A stretch of 64,000 nt of DNA from Leucobacter sp. Psy1 (GCF_020096995.1 NZ_CP083692.1:1116001-1180000), one strand, 5' to 3'; positions 8,325 through 17,254 are shown, counted from the first letter of the stretch. Program-made: numbers and translations. The notes: generated by a model not told the origin, from the sequence alone.

Positions 8325-9077
8325 ATGAGTTCACGTTCGCCACAGACTCGCCGCCCGGAGGCGGCGCCCGAGCGCGAAGCCATCGAACCCGCTCGGCGCG
8401 ACGAGATCGTTGCGGGGGCCAGGACGGTGCTGCCGGCGGGGCTTGCTGTGATCCCGCTCGGTCTCGCCCTCGGCGTGCTGGTCGTGCAGTCGGGGTTCGA
8501 GTGGTGGTGGGCGACGATGCTCGCGGCGATCGTCTTCGCCGGCTCCCTCGAGTTCTTCCTCGTCGGACTCTTCGCAGCCGCGGCGCCGCTCGCGCAGATC
8601 GCGGTCAGCGCCGTCATCGTGAACTTCAGGCACGTCTTCTATGCTCTCTCGTTCCCGCTGCACCGTGTGACTGGACGGGGGTGGAAGGCATACAGCACCT
8701 TCGCGCTGACGGACGAGGCGTACGCTCTGACGGCGACGCCCGCCGCCCACGGGTGGACCCGAGCGCGCATCCTGACCATTCAGGCCGGTTTCCACTTCCT
8801 CTGGGTGCTGTTCGTCACGATCGGGGCCGGGCTGGGCACGATGATCCCGCCGCAGGTCGTCGGTCTCGATTTCGCCCTCACAGCGCTTTTCGTCGTGCTC
8901 GGCGTCGAAGCCTACAAGGTGCGAAGGTCGCTACCGGCCCCGGCGCTGGCATTCGGGTGCGCGATCGTTGGACTGCTCGTATCACCGGAGAACATGCTCA
9001 TGATCGCCATGGGGCTGTTCGTGCTGGCGCTGGGGTGCGGATACGCACTGACGAAACGGACGCGCCGTGTCGGCTGA
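8325..9077 (+). CDS. azlC: branched-chain amino acid exporter, large subunit (AzlC/BrnF)
   Basis: 250 residues with about seven membrane helices. The AzlC family signature is clear (TVLPAGLAVIPLGLALGVLV, FAGSLEFFLVGLFAA, VNFRHVFYALSFPLH, TDEAYAL). With AzlD it exports leucine, isoleucine and valine (BrnFE in Corynebacterium also exports methionine). The frame is open far upstream, but ATG 8325 is chosen because a TACCAT -10 precedes it by 6 nt and the conserved domain starts about 30 residues later. The next gene overlaps by 11 bp, so the two subunits are coupled. Control by the adjacent Lrp regulator is likely. Confidence 0.92.
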   Translation: MSSRSPQTRRPEAAPEREAIEPARRDEIVAGARTVLPAGLAVIPLGLALGVLVVQSGFEWWWATMLAAIVFAGSLEFFLVGLFAAAAPLAQIAVSAVIVNFRHVFYALSFPLHRVTGRGWKAYSTFALTDEAYALTATPAAHGWTRARILTIQAGFHFLWVLFVTIGAGLGTMIPPQVVGLDFALTALFVVLGVEAYKVRRSLPAPALAFGCAIVGLLVSPENMLMIAMGLFVLALGCGYALTKRTRRVG

Positions 9078-9408
9078 GCACTCGTACCTGCTGGCGGGGA
9101 TCCTGATCTCAGCGGCGATCACCTGGGCGATGCGTGCCGTGCCGTTCGGGATGCTCGCGCCGCTTCGCGACAGCGAGCTCCTGGCCTACCTCGGCGCGCG
9201 GATGCCCGTGGGGATCATGCTCATCCTCGCGCTGTACACGGTCCGCGACGTGAATCCGACCGAGGTGATGCACTTCGGCCCGACGGTGCTCGGCATCGCC
9301 ATCACCGTCGGGCTGCAGCTCTGGCGGGGGAGTGCGACGTTGAGCATCTTCAGCGGGACGGCAGTGTACGTCGCGCTGTCATCAGCGGTCGCGGCCGCCG
9401 GGGCATAG
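9067..9408 (+). CDS. azlD: branched-chain amino acid exporter, small subunit (AzlD/BrnE)
   Basis: 113 residues with about four membrane helices; AzlD family features include the start YLLAGILISAAITWAMRAVPF and ARMPVGIMLILALYTV. It forms the two-component exporter with the AzlC protein encoded just upstream. GTG 9067 lies inside the end of azlC, an 11-bp overlap that indicates translational coupling. Its TAG stop forms the first bases of the TAGGAT promoter hexamer for the following PPK2 gene. Confidence 0.9.
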   Translation: MSAEHSYLLAGILISAAITWAMRAVPFGMLAPLRDSELLAYLGARMPVGIMLILALYTVRDVNPTEVMHFGPTVLGIAITVGLQLWRGSATLSIFSGTAVYVALSSAVAAAGA

Positions 9409-9411
9409 GAT
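9406..9411 (+). promoter_or_regulatory. ppk2 -10 element (leaderless)
   Basis: TAGGAT overlaps the azlD stop codon and ends 6 nt before ATG 9418. Confidence 0.5.
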
Positions 9412-9417
9412 CCCAGT

Positions 9418-10254
9418 ATGAACGAGCACGAAGCCGTGCCTGAAGGCACCAGACCCCGGAAGCTCGCGAAGCGCGCGTACGAACGCGAGCTCCGCCGCCT
9501 GCAGGCGGAACTCGTCGCGATGCAGCAGTGGGTGATCGCTTCGGGTGCCAGGGTGTGCCTGGTCTTCGAGGGGCGCGACGCGGCGGGGAAGGGATCCGCC
9601 ATCAAACGGATCACCGAGTATCTGAATCCCCGGCACGCCCGCATCGTCGCGCTGCCGACGCCGACGGACCGCGAGCGTTCGCAGTGGTACTTCCAGCGCT
9701 ACGTCGAGCACCTCCCTGCCGCGGGAGAGATCGTGCTCTTCGACCGGTCCTGGTACAACCGGGCCGGAGTCGAGCGCGTCATGGGGTTCTGCACGGAGCC
9801 GGAGTATCTGCGCTTCCTCAGGCAAGCGCCGGCGTTCGAGCGCATGCTCGTGGAGGACGGTATCCACCTCATCAAGTACTGGTTCTCGGTGTCGGACGCC
9901 GAGCAGGAGGCACGGTTCCGCTCCCGGGCCGAGGATCCGATGCGCCGGTGGAAGCTGTCACCGATGGACGTGGAGTCCATCACCAGGTGGGAGGAGTACT
10001 CGCGGGCCAAGGACGCGATGTTCGCGGCAACGGACCTCCCCGGATCGCGCTGGGTCACGGTCGAGAGCGAGGACAAGAAGCGCTCGCGCATCAACGTCAT
10101 GCACGACATCCTCGAGCGGATCCCCTGGCGATACGTCGAGCCGGCGCGCATCGAGATCCCCGAGCGCCCCGCCGAGCGAGACACCGATTACGTGCGACCG
10201 AATCGCGACGATCTGCTCTACGCCGCGGACGTCGCAGCTGCGCTCGAGCGGTGA
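9418..10254 (+). CDS. ppk2: polyphosphate kinase 2 family protein
   Basis: 278 residues, the length of single-domain class I PPK2 enzymes. The P-loop EGRDAAGKGS is near residues 51-60. Other family motifs are YLNPRHARIVALPTPTDRE, the lid/Walker B-like region FDRSWYNRAGVERVMGFC and HLIKYWFSVS. PPK2 enzymes transfer phosphate between polyphosphate and nucleotides, typically making GTP or ATP from the diphosphate. The protein is cytosolic with no signal peptide. ATG 9418 follows a leaderless-type promoter. No partner gene is adjacent. The precise nucleotide preference cannot be read from the sequence. Confidence 0.9.
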   Translation: MNEHEAVPEGTRPRKLAKRAYERELRRLQAELVAMQQWVIASGARVCLVFEGRDAAGKGSAIKRITEYLNPRHARIVALPTPTDRERSQWYFQRYVEHLPAAGEIVLFDRSWYNRAGVERVMGFCTEPEYLRFLRQAPAFERMLVEDGIHLIKYWFSVSDAEQEARFRSRAEDPMRRWKLSPMDVESITRWEEYSRAKDAMFAATDLPGSRWVTVESEDKKRSRINVMHDILERIPWRYVEPARIEIPERPAERDTDYVRPNRDDLLYAADVAAALER

Positions 10255-10286
10255 CCGCGCGCACCGTGCTCCAAGCCGGGCCGGTC

Positions 10287-10292
10287 TAGGCT
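10287..10292 (+). promoter_or_regulatory. -10 element of the membrane-protein pair (leaderless)
   Basis: TAGGCT ends 7 nt before ATG 10300; no ribosome binding site. Confidence 0.45.
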
Positions 10293-10299
10293 GGAGCGC

Positions 10300-10818
10300 A
10301 TGCGGAACAAGTCCCCACGTGAGCCTCGTGAGCCTCGTGAAAGCACGCTCGCGAGCGGCTGGACCGTCGAGGAGGAGGGTCAGGCCCCCGACCCGCCCGT
10401 GGCGCTCTCACCCGAGGCACCAGGAGTCGTCGCGTCCGGAACCGGCGAAGCCGAATCCGTACGCGATCTCGACGAGATCGAGTCGGCACCGGAACCTCGC
10501 CAGCAGCTCAGCAACGGCGCGCTCGTCCTCCTCGGGGTGATCGGCGGACTGTATCTCATGTACACCTATGTCTGGATGACGTGGGCTCAGTACTACAGCG
10601 GGGTGAACACAGCCGTTGCGGCGAACAGCGGCGTCATCGGCGGAGCACTGCAGCAGGTCGTGTTCTGGGCCGCGCCCGTCGCCCCGGCGCTGTGGTTCCT
10701 CAGCGCCGTTCTCCTCAACCGCGGCCGGTCGACGCGCCGCCTGGCCGTGGCGCTCATCGCAGGCGCGATACTGCTGGTCCCGGTGCCGATGCTCGTCTCG
10801 AGCGGAGGGGCGCTCTAA
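10300..10818 (+). CDS. membrane protein of unknown function
   Basis: 172 residues. The first 70 are hydrophilic and probably disordered, with a short duplication at the start (REPREPRES, encoded by two tandem copies of GAGCCTCGT). Three membrane helices follow: ALVLLGVIGGLYLMYTYVW, VVFWAAPVAPALWFLSAVLL and LAVALIAGAILLVPVPMLV. No named domain is recognised. The gene is coupled to the next one (TAATG overlap), so the two products probably act together. Start ATG 10300 follows TAGGCT at leaderless spacing. Confidence 0.65.
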   Translation: MRNKSPREPREPRESTLASGWTVEEEGQAPDPPVALSPEAPGVVASGTGEAESVRDLDEIESAPEPRQQLSNGALVLLGVIGGLYLMYTYVWMTWAQYYSGVNTAVAANSGVIGGALQQVVFWAAPVAPALWFLSAVLLNRGRSTRRLAVALIAGAILLVPVPMLVSSGGAL

Positions 10819-11111
10819 TGGCCGCGAAGATCTCGGGATGGGCGACCGCCGCGGTCATCACGGCGCTCTACATCTACGCCTCCGTCGCAGCGGTGGGCAA
10901 CCTCCTCGGCATGGTCGGGTTCCTCGGCGACGCGCTGAGCACGACCGCCTGGATCGCGCTCATCGCCGGCATCGCCGCACCGCCGATCGGTTTCGTCGTC
11001 GCGCTCTGGCTGGGCAGGCGCAGGACCGGAGGGATCCGCCTGCTGCTGCTCGCGGCCGGGCTCTGCGGGGCTGCCGCGATGCAGCTCGACGTACTCCATC
11101 TCATGGGGTGA
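10818..11111 (+). CDS. small membrane protein of unknown function
   Basis: 97 residues starting at ATG 10818, which overlaps the TAA stop of the upstream membrane gene by one base. A longer open frame upstream is rejected because it would lie inside that gene. Three hydrophobic segments are seen: WATAAVITALYIYASVAAV, TAWIALIAGIAAPPIGFVVA and LLLLAAGLCGAAAMQLDVL. There is no recognised family. Tight coupling suggests a complex with the upstream membrane protein. Confidence 0.6.
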   Translation: MAAKISGWATAAVITALYIYASVAAVGNLLGMVGFLGDALSTTAWIALIAGIAAPPIGFVVALWLGRRRTGGIRLLLLAAGLCGAAAMQLDVLHLMG

Positions 11112-11134
11112 GGATTTCGACCGGTTGCGCGCGC

Positions 11135-11140
11135 TAGACT
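11135..11140 (+). promoter_or_regulatory. serA -10 element
   Basis: TAGACT lies 56 nt before GTG 11196. The leader starts near 11147 with a small hairpin: GGGCC 11149-11153 and GGCCC 11158-11162. Confidence 0.45.
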
Positions 11141-11195
11141 GATCCACTGGGCCGCACGGCCCACGTCGCACTCGCTGACCCCGAAGGAATCTGTC

Positions 11196-12788
11196 GTGTC
11201 GAAGCCGATCGTGCTGATCGCCGAAGAACTCTCGCCCGCCACCATCGCCGCGCTCGGCCCCGACTTCGACGTGGTCCACGTCGACGGAACCGATCGCGGA
11301 GCCCTCCGCACCGCACTCGCCACCGCCGACGCGATCCTCATCCGCTCGGCGACGCAGCTCGACGCCGAAGCGATCTCCTGGGCGTCCGGACTGAAGGTCA
11401 TCGCCCGCGCCGGCGTCGGCCTCGACAACGTCGACATCAAGGCGGCCACGCAGGCCGGCGTCATGGTCGTCAACGCCCCGACCTCGAACATCATCAGCGC
11501 CGCCGAGCTCACCGTCGCGCACATCCTCGGCCTCGCTCGTCACCTTCCGCGCGCGCACGCCTCGCTCTCCGCGGGGGAGTGGAAGCGCTCCGCGTTCACC
11601 GGCATCGAGCTCTACGAGAAGACGGTCGGCATCATCGGACTCGGCCGCATCGGCGCGCTCATCGCCGAGCGCCTCCGCGGCTTCGGGGTCGAACTGATCG
11701 CCTACGACCCCTACGTCACCGCCGCCAGGGCCCAGCAGCTCGGGGTGCAGTTGGTGACGCTGGAGGAGCTCGTCGAGCGCGTCGACTTCCTCACCATTCA
11801 CATGCCCCGTACGCCGGAGACCCTGGGCATGATCGGCCGCGAGCAGTTCCGTGCCATGAAGTCCTCCGCGTACGTCGTCAACGTGGCGCGCGGCGGGCTC
11901 ATCGACGAGGAGGCGCTGGCAGAAGCGCTCGCTGCGGGCGAGATCGCCGGAGCGGCCCTCGACGTCTTCGTGCAGGAGCCGCCCGCCGATACCTCGCTCA
12001 CGGGTCTCGACCGTGTCAACGTCACCCCGCACCTCGGCGCCTCCACCGCTGAGGCACAGGAGAAGGCCGGCGTCGCTGTCGCGAAGTCGGTGCGCCTCGC
12101 GCTCGCCGGTGATCTGGTGCCCGACGCCGTGAACGTCGCCGGCGGAGCCATCGACTCATACGTGCGCCCCGGTCTGCCGCTCACCGAGAAGCTCGGCCAG
12201 GTGTTCGCCGGGCTCGCGGCCGGTCCCATCACCTCGCTCGACGTCGAGGTGCGCGGCGACCTCACCGAGCACAACATCGAAGCGCTGCGTCTCGCGGCGC
12301 TGAAGGGCGTGTTCTCGCAGATGGTGAGCCACCCGGTGTCGTACGTCAACGCTCCGCTCCTCGCCGAACAGCGGGGCATCGAGGTGAGCTTCACGACTGA
12401 GCCGGTCTCGGAGAGCTACCGCAACGTCATCACCCTCCGCGGTGTGCTCGCCGACGGTACTCCGGTGTCGGTCGCCGGCACCCTCACGGGGCCGAAGCAG
12501 GTCGAGAAGATCGTCGGCCTCAACGGGTACGAGGTCGAGCTCCCGATTCCCGAGCACCTCATCGTCTTCAGCTACGAGGATCGCCCGGGCATCGTCTCCA
12601 CGTACAGCACGATCCTCGGCGAGGCCGGGGTGAACATCGCGGGTCTGCAGGTCGCGCGCGACGATCAGCACCGCACGGCGCTGTCCGTCCTCTCGATCGA
12701 TGCCCCGGTGCCCGAGACGCTCATCGATCAGCTGCGGGATTCGATCGACGCGTCGACGCTCAGGGCGATCACCGTCCCCGAGATCTGA
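11196..12788 (+). CDS. serA: D-3-phosphoglycerate dehydrogenase
   Basis: 530 residues, the long actinobacterial (type I) form: a catalytic/NAD-binding core, an allosteric substrate-binding domain, and a C-terminal ACT domain. The NAD motif GIIGLGRIG is near residue 146. Catalytic segments NVARGGLIDEEAL, DVFVQEPP and VTPHLGAST supply the Arg, Glu and His. The ACT domain (from about 455; HLIVFSYEDRPGIVSTYSTI) binds serine for feedback inhibition. It catalyses the first step of serine synthesis. GTG 11196 has GAAGGAA upstream. It stands alone as a transcription unit with its own promoter. Confidence 0.96.
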   Translation: MSKPIVLIAEELSPATIAALGPDFDVVHVDGTDRGALRTALATADAILIRSATQLDAEAISWASGLKVIARAGVGLDNVDIKAATQAGVMVVNAPTSNIISAAELTVAHILGLARHLPRAHASLSAGEWKRSAFTGIELYEKTVGIIGLGRIGALIAERLRGFGVELIAYDPYVTAARAQQLGVQLVTLEELVERVDFLTIHMPRTPETLGMIGREQFRAMKSSAYVVNVARGGLIDEEALAEALAAGEIAGAALDVFVQEPPADTSLTGLDRVNVTPHLGASTAEAQEKAGVAVAKSVRLALAGDLVPDAVNVAGGAIDSYVRPGLPLTEKLGQVFAGLAAGPITSLDVEVRGDLTEHNIEALRLAALKGVFSQMVSHPVSYVNAPLLAEQRGIEVSFTTEPVSESYRNVITLRGVLADGTPVSVAGTLTGPKQVEKIVGLNGYEVELPIPEHLIVFSYEDRPGIVSTYSTILGEAGVNIAGLQVARDDQHRTALSVLSIDAPVPETLIDQLRDSIDASTLRAITVPEI

Positions 12789-12802
12789 CGCGCCGGCTCG
12801 CC

Positions 12803-13852
12803 GTGCTCGTAGAGGCCGCAGCTGCGGCGCCGATCCTCCTCGTGTATGCGGGGGGCACGTTCGGCATGCGCGACCGCGGTCGCGGCCTCGAAGCACCCGT
12901 CGATCTGCGCACGGAGATGGACGACGTACTCGGGGCCGGTGCTCGGAGCGACGAACGCGGGCGTGCGCACCCGTGGATCCATGCTCGGGCACCGTTCATC
13001 GGGGACAGCTCGCAGACGGGGCACGGCGGCGGACTCGAACTCGCGGACCTGATCCGATCGGCATCGGCCGACCGGCACATCGGGGGCGCCGTCGTCGTGC
13101 ACGGCACAGATACCCTCGCGCACGTCGCCGCGCAGACCGCATTCGCTCTCGCCGATCTGGCGCTGCCCGTCGCCTTCACCGGCTCGCAGGCACCGCTCGG
13201 CACTTCGGGAGGCGATGCCGAGGAGAATCTGCGCGACGCCTTCGCCTGGTGCGCGGAGTCGTCGACCGGTGCGGCATCGAGCTCCGGCGGTGCGGCGACG
13301 GTCGTCGTGTTCGGCGGACGGACCCTCCCCGCTGTGCGGGTGACGAAGCGCTCGAGCGAAGAGCCAGACGGCTTCCACGCTCCGCTGCCGCTCGCCGCCT
13401 CCGCGGTCGGGATCGACGACGGGCTCGCCCGCGCCCTTGCCTCGTCCGCAGACCGGCAGGCACCGCGCGTCGGTATCCTGACCGCCGCGCCTGGCCTGCC
13501 TGCAGCCCTGGTCGAGGCCGCGGTCGCGGCGTTTCCCGACGGCGTCGTCCTCGAGGGGTTCGGCGCAGGGACCTTCCCACTCGACGAGGGGCGGATCCCC
13601 GCGGCCATTCGGCGCGCGGTCGATGCGGGGACCCCCGTGATCACCACGACCCGATGCTCGGGTGGAGCCGTGGGGTTGAGCCGCTATGCGGTCGGTGCGG
13701 CGCTGGTGGAAGCGGGGGCGATCGGAGGCTCCGATCTCACCGCGGAGGCGGCGGTCGGCAAGCTCCGAGCACTGGTGCGCGCCGGGCTGAGTGGCGCGGA
13801 ACTCGCCCGACGGTTCGCCGAGAACCTCATCGGCGAGCAGCGCACCAGCTGA
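12803..13852 (+). CDS. asparaginase
   Basis: 349 residues. Both asparaginase threonine motifs are present: ILLVYAGGTFGM near the N-terminus and VVVHGTDTLAHVA around residue 95, followed by FTGSQAPLGTSGGDAEENLRDAF. It hydrolyses asparagine to aspartate and ammonia; no signal peptide is seen, so it should be the cytoplasmic (type I) enzyme. The start is less certain: GTG 12803, 14 bp after serA, has only a weak ribosome binding site, and the conserved core begins within about 10 residues of it. A glutamyl-tRNA(Gln) amidotransferase GatD-like role is unlikely because no GatE partner is nearby. Confidence 0.88.
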   Translation: MLVEAAAAAPILLVYAGGTFGMRDRGRGLEAPVDLRTEMDDVLGAGARSDERGRAHPWIHARAPFIGDSSQTGHGGGLELADLIRSASADRHIGGAVVVHGTDTLAHVAAQTAFALADLALPVAFTGSQAPLGTSGGDAEENLRDAFAWCAESSTGAASSSGGAATVVVFGGRTLPAVRVTKRSSEEPDGFHAPLPLAASAVGIDDGLARALASSADRQAPRVGILTAAPGLPAALVEAAVAAFPDGVVLEGFGAGTFPLDEGRIPAAIRRAVDAGTPVITTTRCSGGAVGLSRYAVGAALVEAGAIGGSDLTAEAAVGKLRALVRAGLSGAELARRFAENLIGEQRTS

Positions 13853-13905
13853 GCGCTACGCTGGAACCCGTTACTCGTTCCGCCTGCAGAATCTCGGAGG
13901 CCCCC

Positions 13906-14676
13906 ATGTCCACCATCGCTCTCGTGCGCCGGCCCGGCTCGAAGCTCGACGACGGCATCGTCGACCACATCGAGAAGGTGGCCGTCGATCTTGATGTCGC
14001 TCGTGACCAGTGGCGGGCCTACGTCGACGTCCTCGAGCAGCACGGCTGGTCGACGATCGAGGTCGAGGAGGCGGAGGACTGCCCGGACGCCGTCTTCGTC
14101 GAGGACACCGTGGTGATGTTCCGCAACGTTGCCGTCATCTCGCGACCAGGCGATGACCGCCGCAAGCCCGAGACGGCTGGCACCCGCCGTGTGGTCGAGC
14201 AGCTCGGCTGTCCTGTCGCCGAGATCCAGGAGCCGGGAACGCTGGACGGCGGTGACGTGCTCAAGATCGGCGACACCGTCTACGTCGGTCGCGGAGGACG
14301 CACCAACGCCGAGGGCATTGCGCAGCTGCGCCGCATTCTCGGCCCGCTCGGAGCGCGCGTCGTCGCTGTGCCGGTCACGAAGGTGCTCCACCTGAAGACG
14401 GCCGTCACAGCGCTGCCCGACGGGACGGTGATCGGCTACCCGGACTACGTGGACGAGCCGGGACTCTTCGAGCGCTTCCTCCCCGTTCCCGAGCCGCACG
14501 GCACGGCCGTGGTCTGCCTGAGCGAGCACGAGCTCGTCATCTCGGCGTCGGCACCGCGCACAGCCGACATGCTCCGCGACCTCGGCTACACCGTTACCGA
14601 GACCCCGCTCAGCGAGTTCGAGAAGCTCGAGGGCTGCCCCACCTGCCTGTCCGTGAGGGTCCGCAACCTGGGCTGA
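13906..14676 (+). CDS. ddaH: dimethylarginine dimethylaminohydrolase
   Basis: 256 residues. The family motifs are intact: CPDAVFVEDTVVMF (substrate-binding Asp/Glu), LDGGDVLKIGDTVYVG, the catalytic histidine in KVLHLKTAVTAL and the catalytic cysteine in EGCPTCLSVRVR near the C-terminus. It converts N-methylated arginines to citrulline plus methylamines. The frame is open far upstream through the asparaginase gene, but ATG 13906 has a clear GGAGG 5 nt before it. A -10 like TACGCT (13857-13862) lies in the gap, so it probably has its own short-leadered mRNA. Confidence 0.92.
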   Translation: MSTIALVRRPGSKLDDGIVDHIEKVAVDLDVARDQWRAYVDVLEQHGWSTIEVEEAEDCPDAVFVEDTVVMFRNVAVISRPGDDRRKPETAGTRRVVEQLGCPVAEIQEPGTLDGGDVLKIGDTVYVGRGGRTNAEGIAQLRRILGPLGARVVAVPVTKVLHLKTAVTALPDGTVIGYPDYVDEPGLFERFLPVPEPHGTAVVCLSEHELVISASAPRTADMLRDLGYTVTETPLSEFEKLEGCPTCLSVRVRNLG

Positions 14677-14687
14677 TCCCGAGACTC

Positions 14688-14775
14688 GCCTCGTGCCCGG
14701 TGCGTTCTCGTACGCGGGTGGTAGTGTGACGGGGTGGGCTGATGCCCACCGTCAACGATGTACCGAGCACGAGGC
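14688..14775. repeat. long-range inverted repeat ahead of pnp
   Basis: GCCTCGTGC (14688-14696) and GCACGAGGC (14767-14775) are perfect 9-bp complements 70 bp apart. The left arm lies upstream of the predicted pnp transcription start, so it could pair in read-through transcripts from ddaH only. Confidence 0.35.
14722..14727 (+). promoter_or_regulatory. pnp -10 element
   Basis: TAGTGT is the best -10 in the 237-bp ddaH-pnp gap. A transcript starting near 14733 would begin directly with the hairpin GGTGGGC-TGAT-GCCCACC and have a 180-nt leader. Confidence 0.4.
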
Positions 14776-14913
14776 GGCTGGTCTTCGGTGGAGGATTCCT
14801 CTCGCGAGGCGGGAGTGATCGTGCACTGTTGATCAGCACTGCAGATCAGTGATGTCGCCGCGCAGACGGCGCGCCGACCCGCAGCGTGCTCACCTGAATG
14901 CAAAGGAGAGCCC
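14733..14913 (+). promoter_or_regulatory. pnp 5' leader with 5'-terminal hairpin
   Basis: GGTGGGC 14733-14739 pairs perfectly with GCCCACC 14744-14750 (loop TGAT). Further down, CTCGCGAG is self-complementary, and two GATCAG copies lie near 14830-14850. Bacterial pnp is commonly autoregulated by RNase III or PNPase acting on structured leaders, so a similar role is inferred. GGAGAG before GTG 14914 is the ribosome binding site. Confidence 0.4.
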
Positions 14914-17223
14914 GTGGAGGGTCCTGAAATCAAGTTCGCCGAAACCGTTCTCGACAATGGTCGGTTCGGCAAGCGCACCATCCGCTTCGAGGCAGGCCGC
15001 CTCGCACAGCAGGCCCAGGGCGCGGTCGCCGCGTACCTCGATGAGGAGACGATGCTCCTCTCGGCCACCAGCGCCTCGAAGAACCCGAAGGATCACTTCG
15101 ACTTCTTCCCCCTGACCGTCGACGTCGAGGAGCGCTCGTACGCCGCTGGCAAGATTCCCGGCTCGTTCTTCCGTCGAGAGGGCCGCCCCTCGACCGAGGC
15201 GATCCTCGTCTGCCGTCTCATCGACCGCCCGCTGCGCCCGTCGTTCGTCGACGGTCTCCGCAACGAGGTGCAGATCGTCGTGACCGTGCTGTCGATCGCG
15301 CCCGGCGAGTTCTACGACGCGCTCGCGATCAACGCCGCATCGGCATCGACCCAGATCTCGGGTCTGCCTTTCTCGGGTCCCATCGCCGGCGTGCGCCTCG
15401 CGCTCATTCCCGGCGCAGCGGGTCAGGACGACCAGTGGGTCGCCTTCCCGAACGTGGCTCAGCTCCAGGAGGCCGTGTTCGACCTCACCGTCGCCGGCCG
15501 CGTGGTCACGAAGGCTGACGGCACCGAGGACGTCGCGATCATGATGGTCGAGGCGGAGGCGACCGAGGGCAGCTGGGAGCTCATCCGCGGCGGCGCTGTG
15601 AAGCCCAACGAGGCCGTCGTGGCTCAGGGACTCGAGGCTGCGAAGCCGTTCCTCGCCCAGCTCGTGAAGGCGCAGGAGCAGCTGGCTCAGCAGTCGGCCA
15701 AGGAGGTGCAGGACTACCCCGTATTCCCGCCCTACGCCGACGAGACCTACGCCGCTGTCGCCGAGCTCGCCGAGAGCGAGCTCGCCGGGATCTACCAGAT
15801 CGCCGACAAGCAGGAGCGCCAGGATGCCGACGATGCGCTGAAGTCGCGCGTCAAGGAGGCCATCGCGGCCAAGGTCGAGGCCGGCGAGCTGTCCGCAGAC
15901 GCCGAGGGCCAGGTCTCCGGGGCGTACAAGGCCGTCACGAAGAAGATCGTGCGCAGCCGGATCCTGACCGACGGTGCGCGCATCGACGGTCGTGGTCTGC
16001 GTGACATCCGTGCGCTCGACGCCGAGGTCCAGGTGATCCCGCGCGTGCACGGCTCCGCCATCTTCCAGCGCGGCGAGACCCAGATCATGGGCGTCACCAC
16101 GCTGAACATGCTCAAGATGGAGCAGCAGATCGACTCGCTGTCGCCCGTGACGAGCAAGCGCTACCTGCACCACTACAACTTCCCGCCCTACTCGACCGGT
16201 GAGACCGGCCGTGTCGGCAGCCCGAAGCGTCGCGAGATCGGGCACGGCTTCCTGGCCGAGCGCGCCCTCGTGCCGGTGCTGCCCGCGCGCGAGGAGTTCC
16301 CGTACGCCATCCGCCAGGTCTCCGAGGCGCTCAGCTCGAACGGTTCGACCTCGATGGGTTCGGTCTGCGCCTCGACGTTGTCGCTCCTCAACGCGGGCGT
16401 GCCGCTGCGCGCACCCGTTGCCGGCATCGCCATGGGCCTCGTCTCCGACGAGGTCGACGGTGAGACCCGGTACGCGACCCTCACCGACATCCTCGGTGCC
16501 GAGGACGCGCTCGGCGACATGGACTTCAAGGTCGCAGGCACCAGCGAGTTCGTGACCGCGCTGCAGCTCGACACCAAGCTCGACGGCATCCCCTCGGATG
16601 TGCTCGCAGGTGCCCTGTCGCAGGCGAAGGAAGCGCGCACCACGATCCTCGACGTGCTCGGACAGGCGATCGACGCTCCCGATGAGATGGCTCCGACCGC
16701 GCCCCGCGTGATCTCGGTCCAGATCCCGGTCGATAAGATCGGCGAGCTCATCGGGCCCAAGGGCAAGACGATCAACGGCATCCAGGACGAGACTGGCGCC
16801 GACATCTCGATCGACGACGACGGCACCGTCTACATCGGTGCTGTCGACGGCCCCTCGGCCGAGGCGGCTCGCGTGCAGGTCAACGCCATCGCGAACCCGA
16901 CCAACCCCGAGGTCGGGGAGCAGTACCTCGGCACCGTCGTGAAGAACGCGGCCTTCGGTGCATTCGTGTCGCTGCTGCCCGGTAAGGACGGCCTGCTGCA
17001 CATCTCCGAGGTGCGCAAGCTCGCTGGCGGCAAGCGCATCGACTCGGTCGATGACGTGCTCTCGATCGGCCAGAAGGTGCTCGTCAAGATCACCAAGGTC
17101 GACGATCGCGGCAAGCTGTCGCTCGAGCCCGTCATCGAGGAGGCCGCAGCGGCCGCAGGTGCTGCTGTAGCCGCCGAGACGACCGAGCTGCCCGACGAGC
17201 CCACCACGGTGAACCCCGCGTAA
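14914..17223 (+). CDS. pnp: polyribonucleotide nucleotidyltransferase (PNPase)
   Basis: 769 residues. Two RNase PH-like domains (about 15-240 and 350-570) are joined by an all-helical segment. A KH domain ([20 protein letters not shown]) and an S1 domain ([20 protein letters not shown] ... LLHISEV) close the protein. It degrades RNA 3' to 5' using phosphate and can synthesise polynucleotide in reverse; it acts with RNase J (also in this window) and other ribonucleases. Start GTG 14914 follows AAAGGAGAG. An Ala/Glu/Thr-rich tail of about 25 residues ends the protein. rpsO, often adjacent, is not in this window. Confidence 0.97.
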   Translation: MEGPEIKFAETVLDNGRFGKRTIRFEAGRLAQQAQGAVAAYLDEETMLLSATSASKNPKDHFDFFPLTVDVEERSYAAGKIPGSFFRREGRPSTEAILVCRLIDRPLRPSFVDGLRNEVQIVVTVLSIAPGEFYDALAINAASASTQISGLPFSGPIAGVRLALIPGAAGQDDQWVAFPNVAQLQEAVFDLTVAGRVVTKADGTEDVAIMMVEAEATEGSWELIRGGAVKPNEAVVAQGLEAAKPFLAQLVKAQEQLAQQSAKEVQDYPVFPPYADETYAAVAELAESELAGIYQIADKQERQDADDALKSRVKEAIAAKVEAGELSADAEGQVSGAYKAVTKKIVRSRILTDGARIDGRGLRDIRALDAEVQVIPRVHGSAIFQRGETQIMGVTTLNMLKMEQQIDSLSPVTSKRYLHHYNFPPYSTGETGRVGSPKRREIGHGFLAERALVPVLPAREEFPYAIRQVSEALSSNGSTSMGSVCASTLSLLNAGVPLRAPVAGIAMGLVSDEVDGETRYATLTDILGAEDALGDMDFKVAGTSEFVTALQLDTKLDGIPSDVLAGALSQAKEARTTILDVLGQAIDAPDEMAPTAPRVISVQIPVDKIGELIGPKGKTINGIQDETGADISIDDDGTVYIGAVDGPSAEAARVQVNAIANPTNPEVGEQYLGTVVKNAAFGAFVSLLPGKDGLLHISEVRKLAGGKRIDSVDDVLSIGQKVLVKITKVDDRGKLSLEPVIEEAAAAAGAAVAAETTELPDEPTTVNPA

Positions 17224-17254
17224 GCGGTTCGTCCTCCCGTTTCTCGCGGGATCT

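Noticed and set aside
14742-14852. 36-codon upstream ORF in the pnp leader (ATG in the first hairpin loop)
   Set aside because: No ribosome binding site, start codon inside a stable stem-loop, no similarity; kept only as part of the leader.
14890-17001. 703-codon minus-strand ORF opposite pnp
   Set aside because: Antisense mirror of strongly biased codons; composition dominated by Leu/Arg/Asp/Val repeats.
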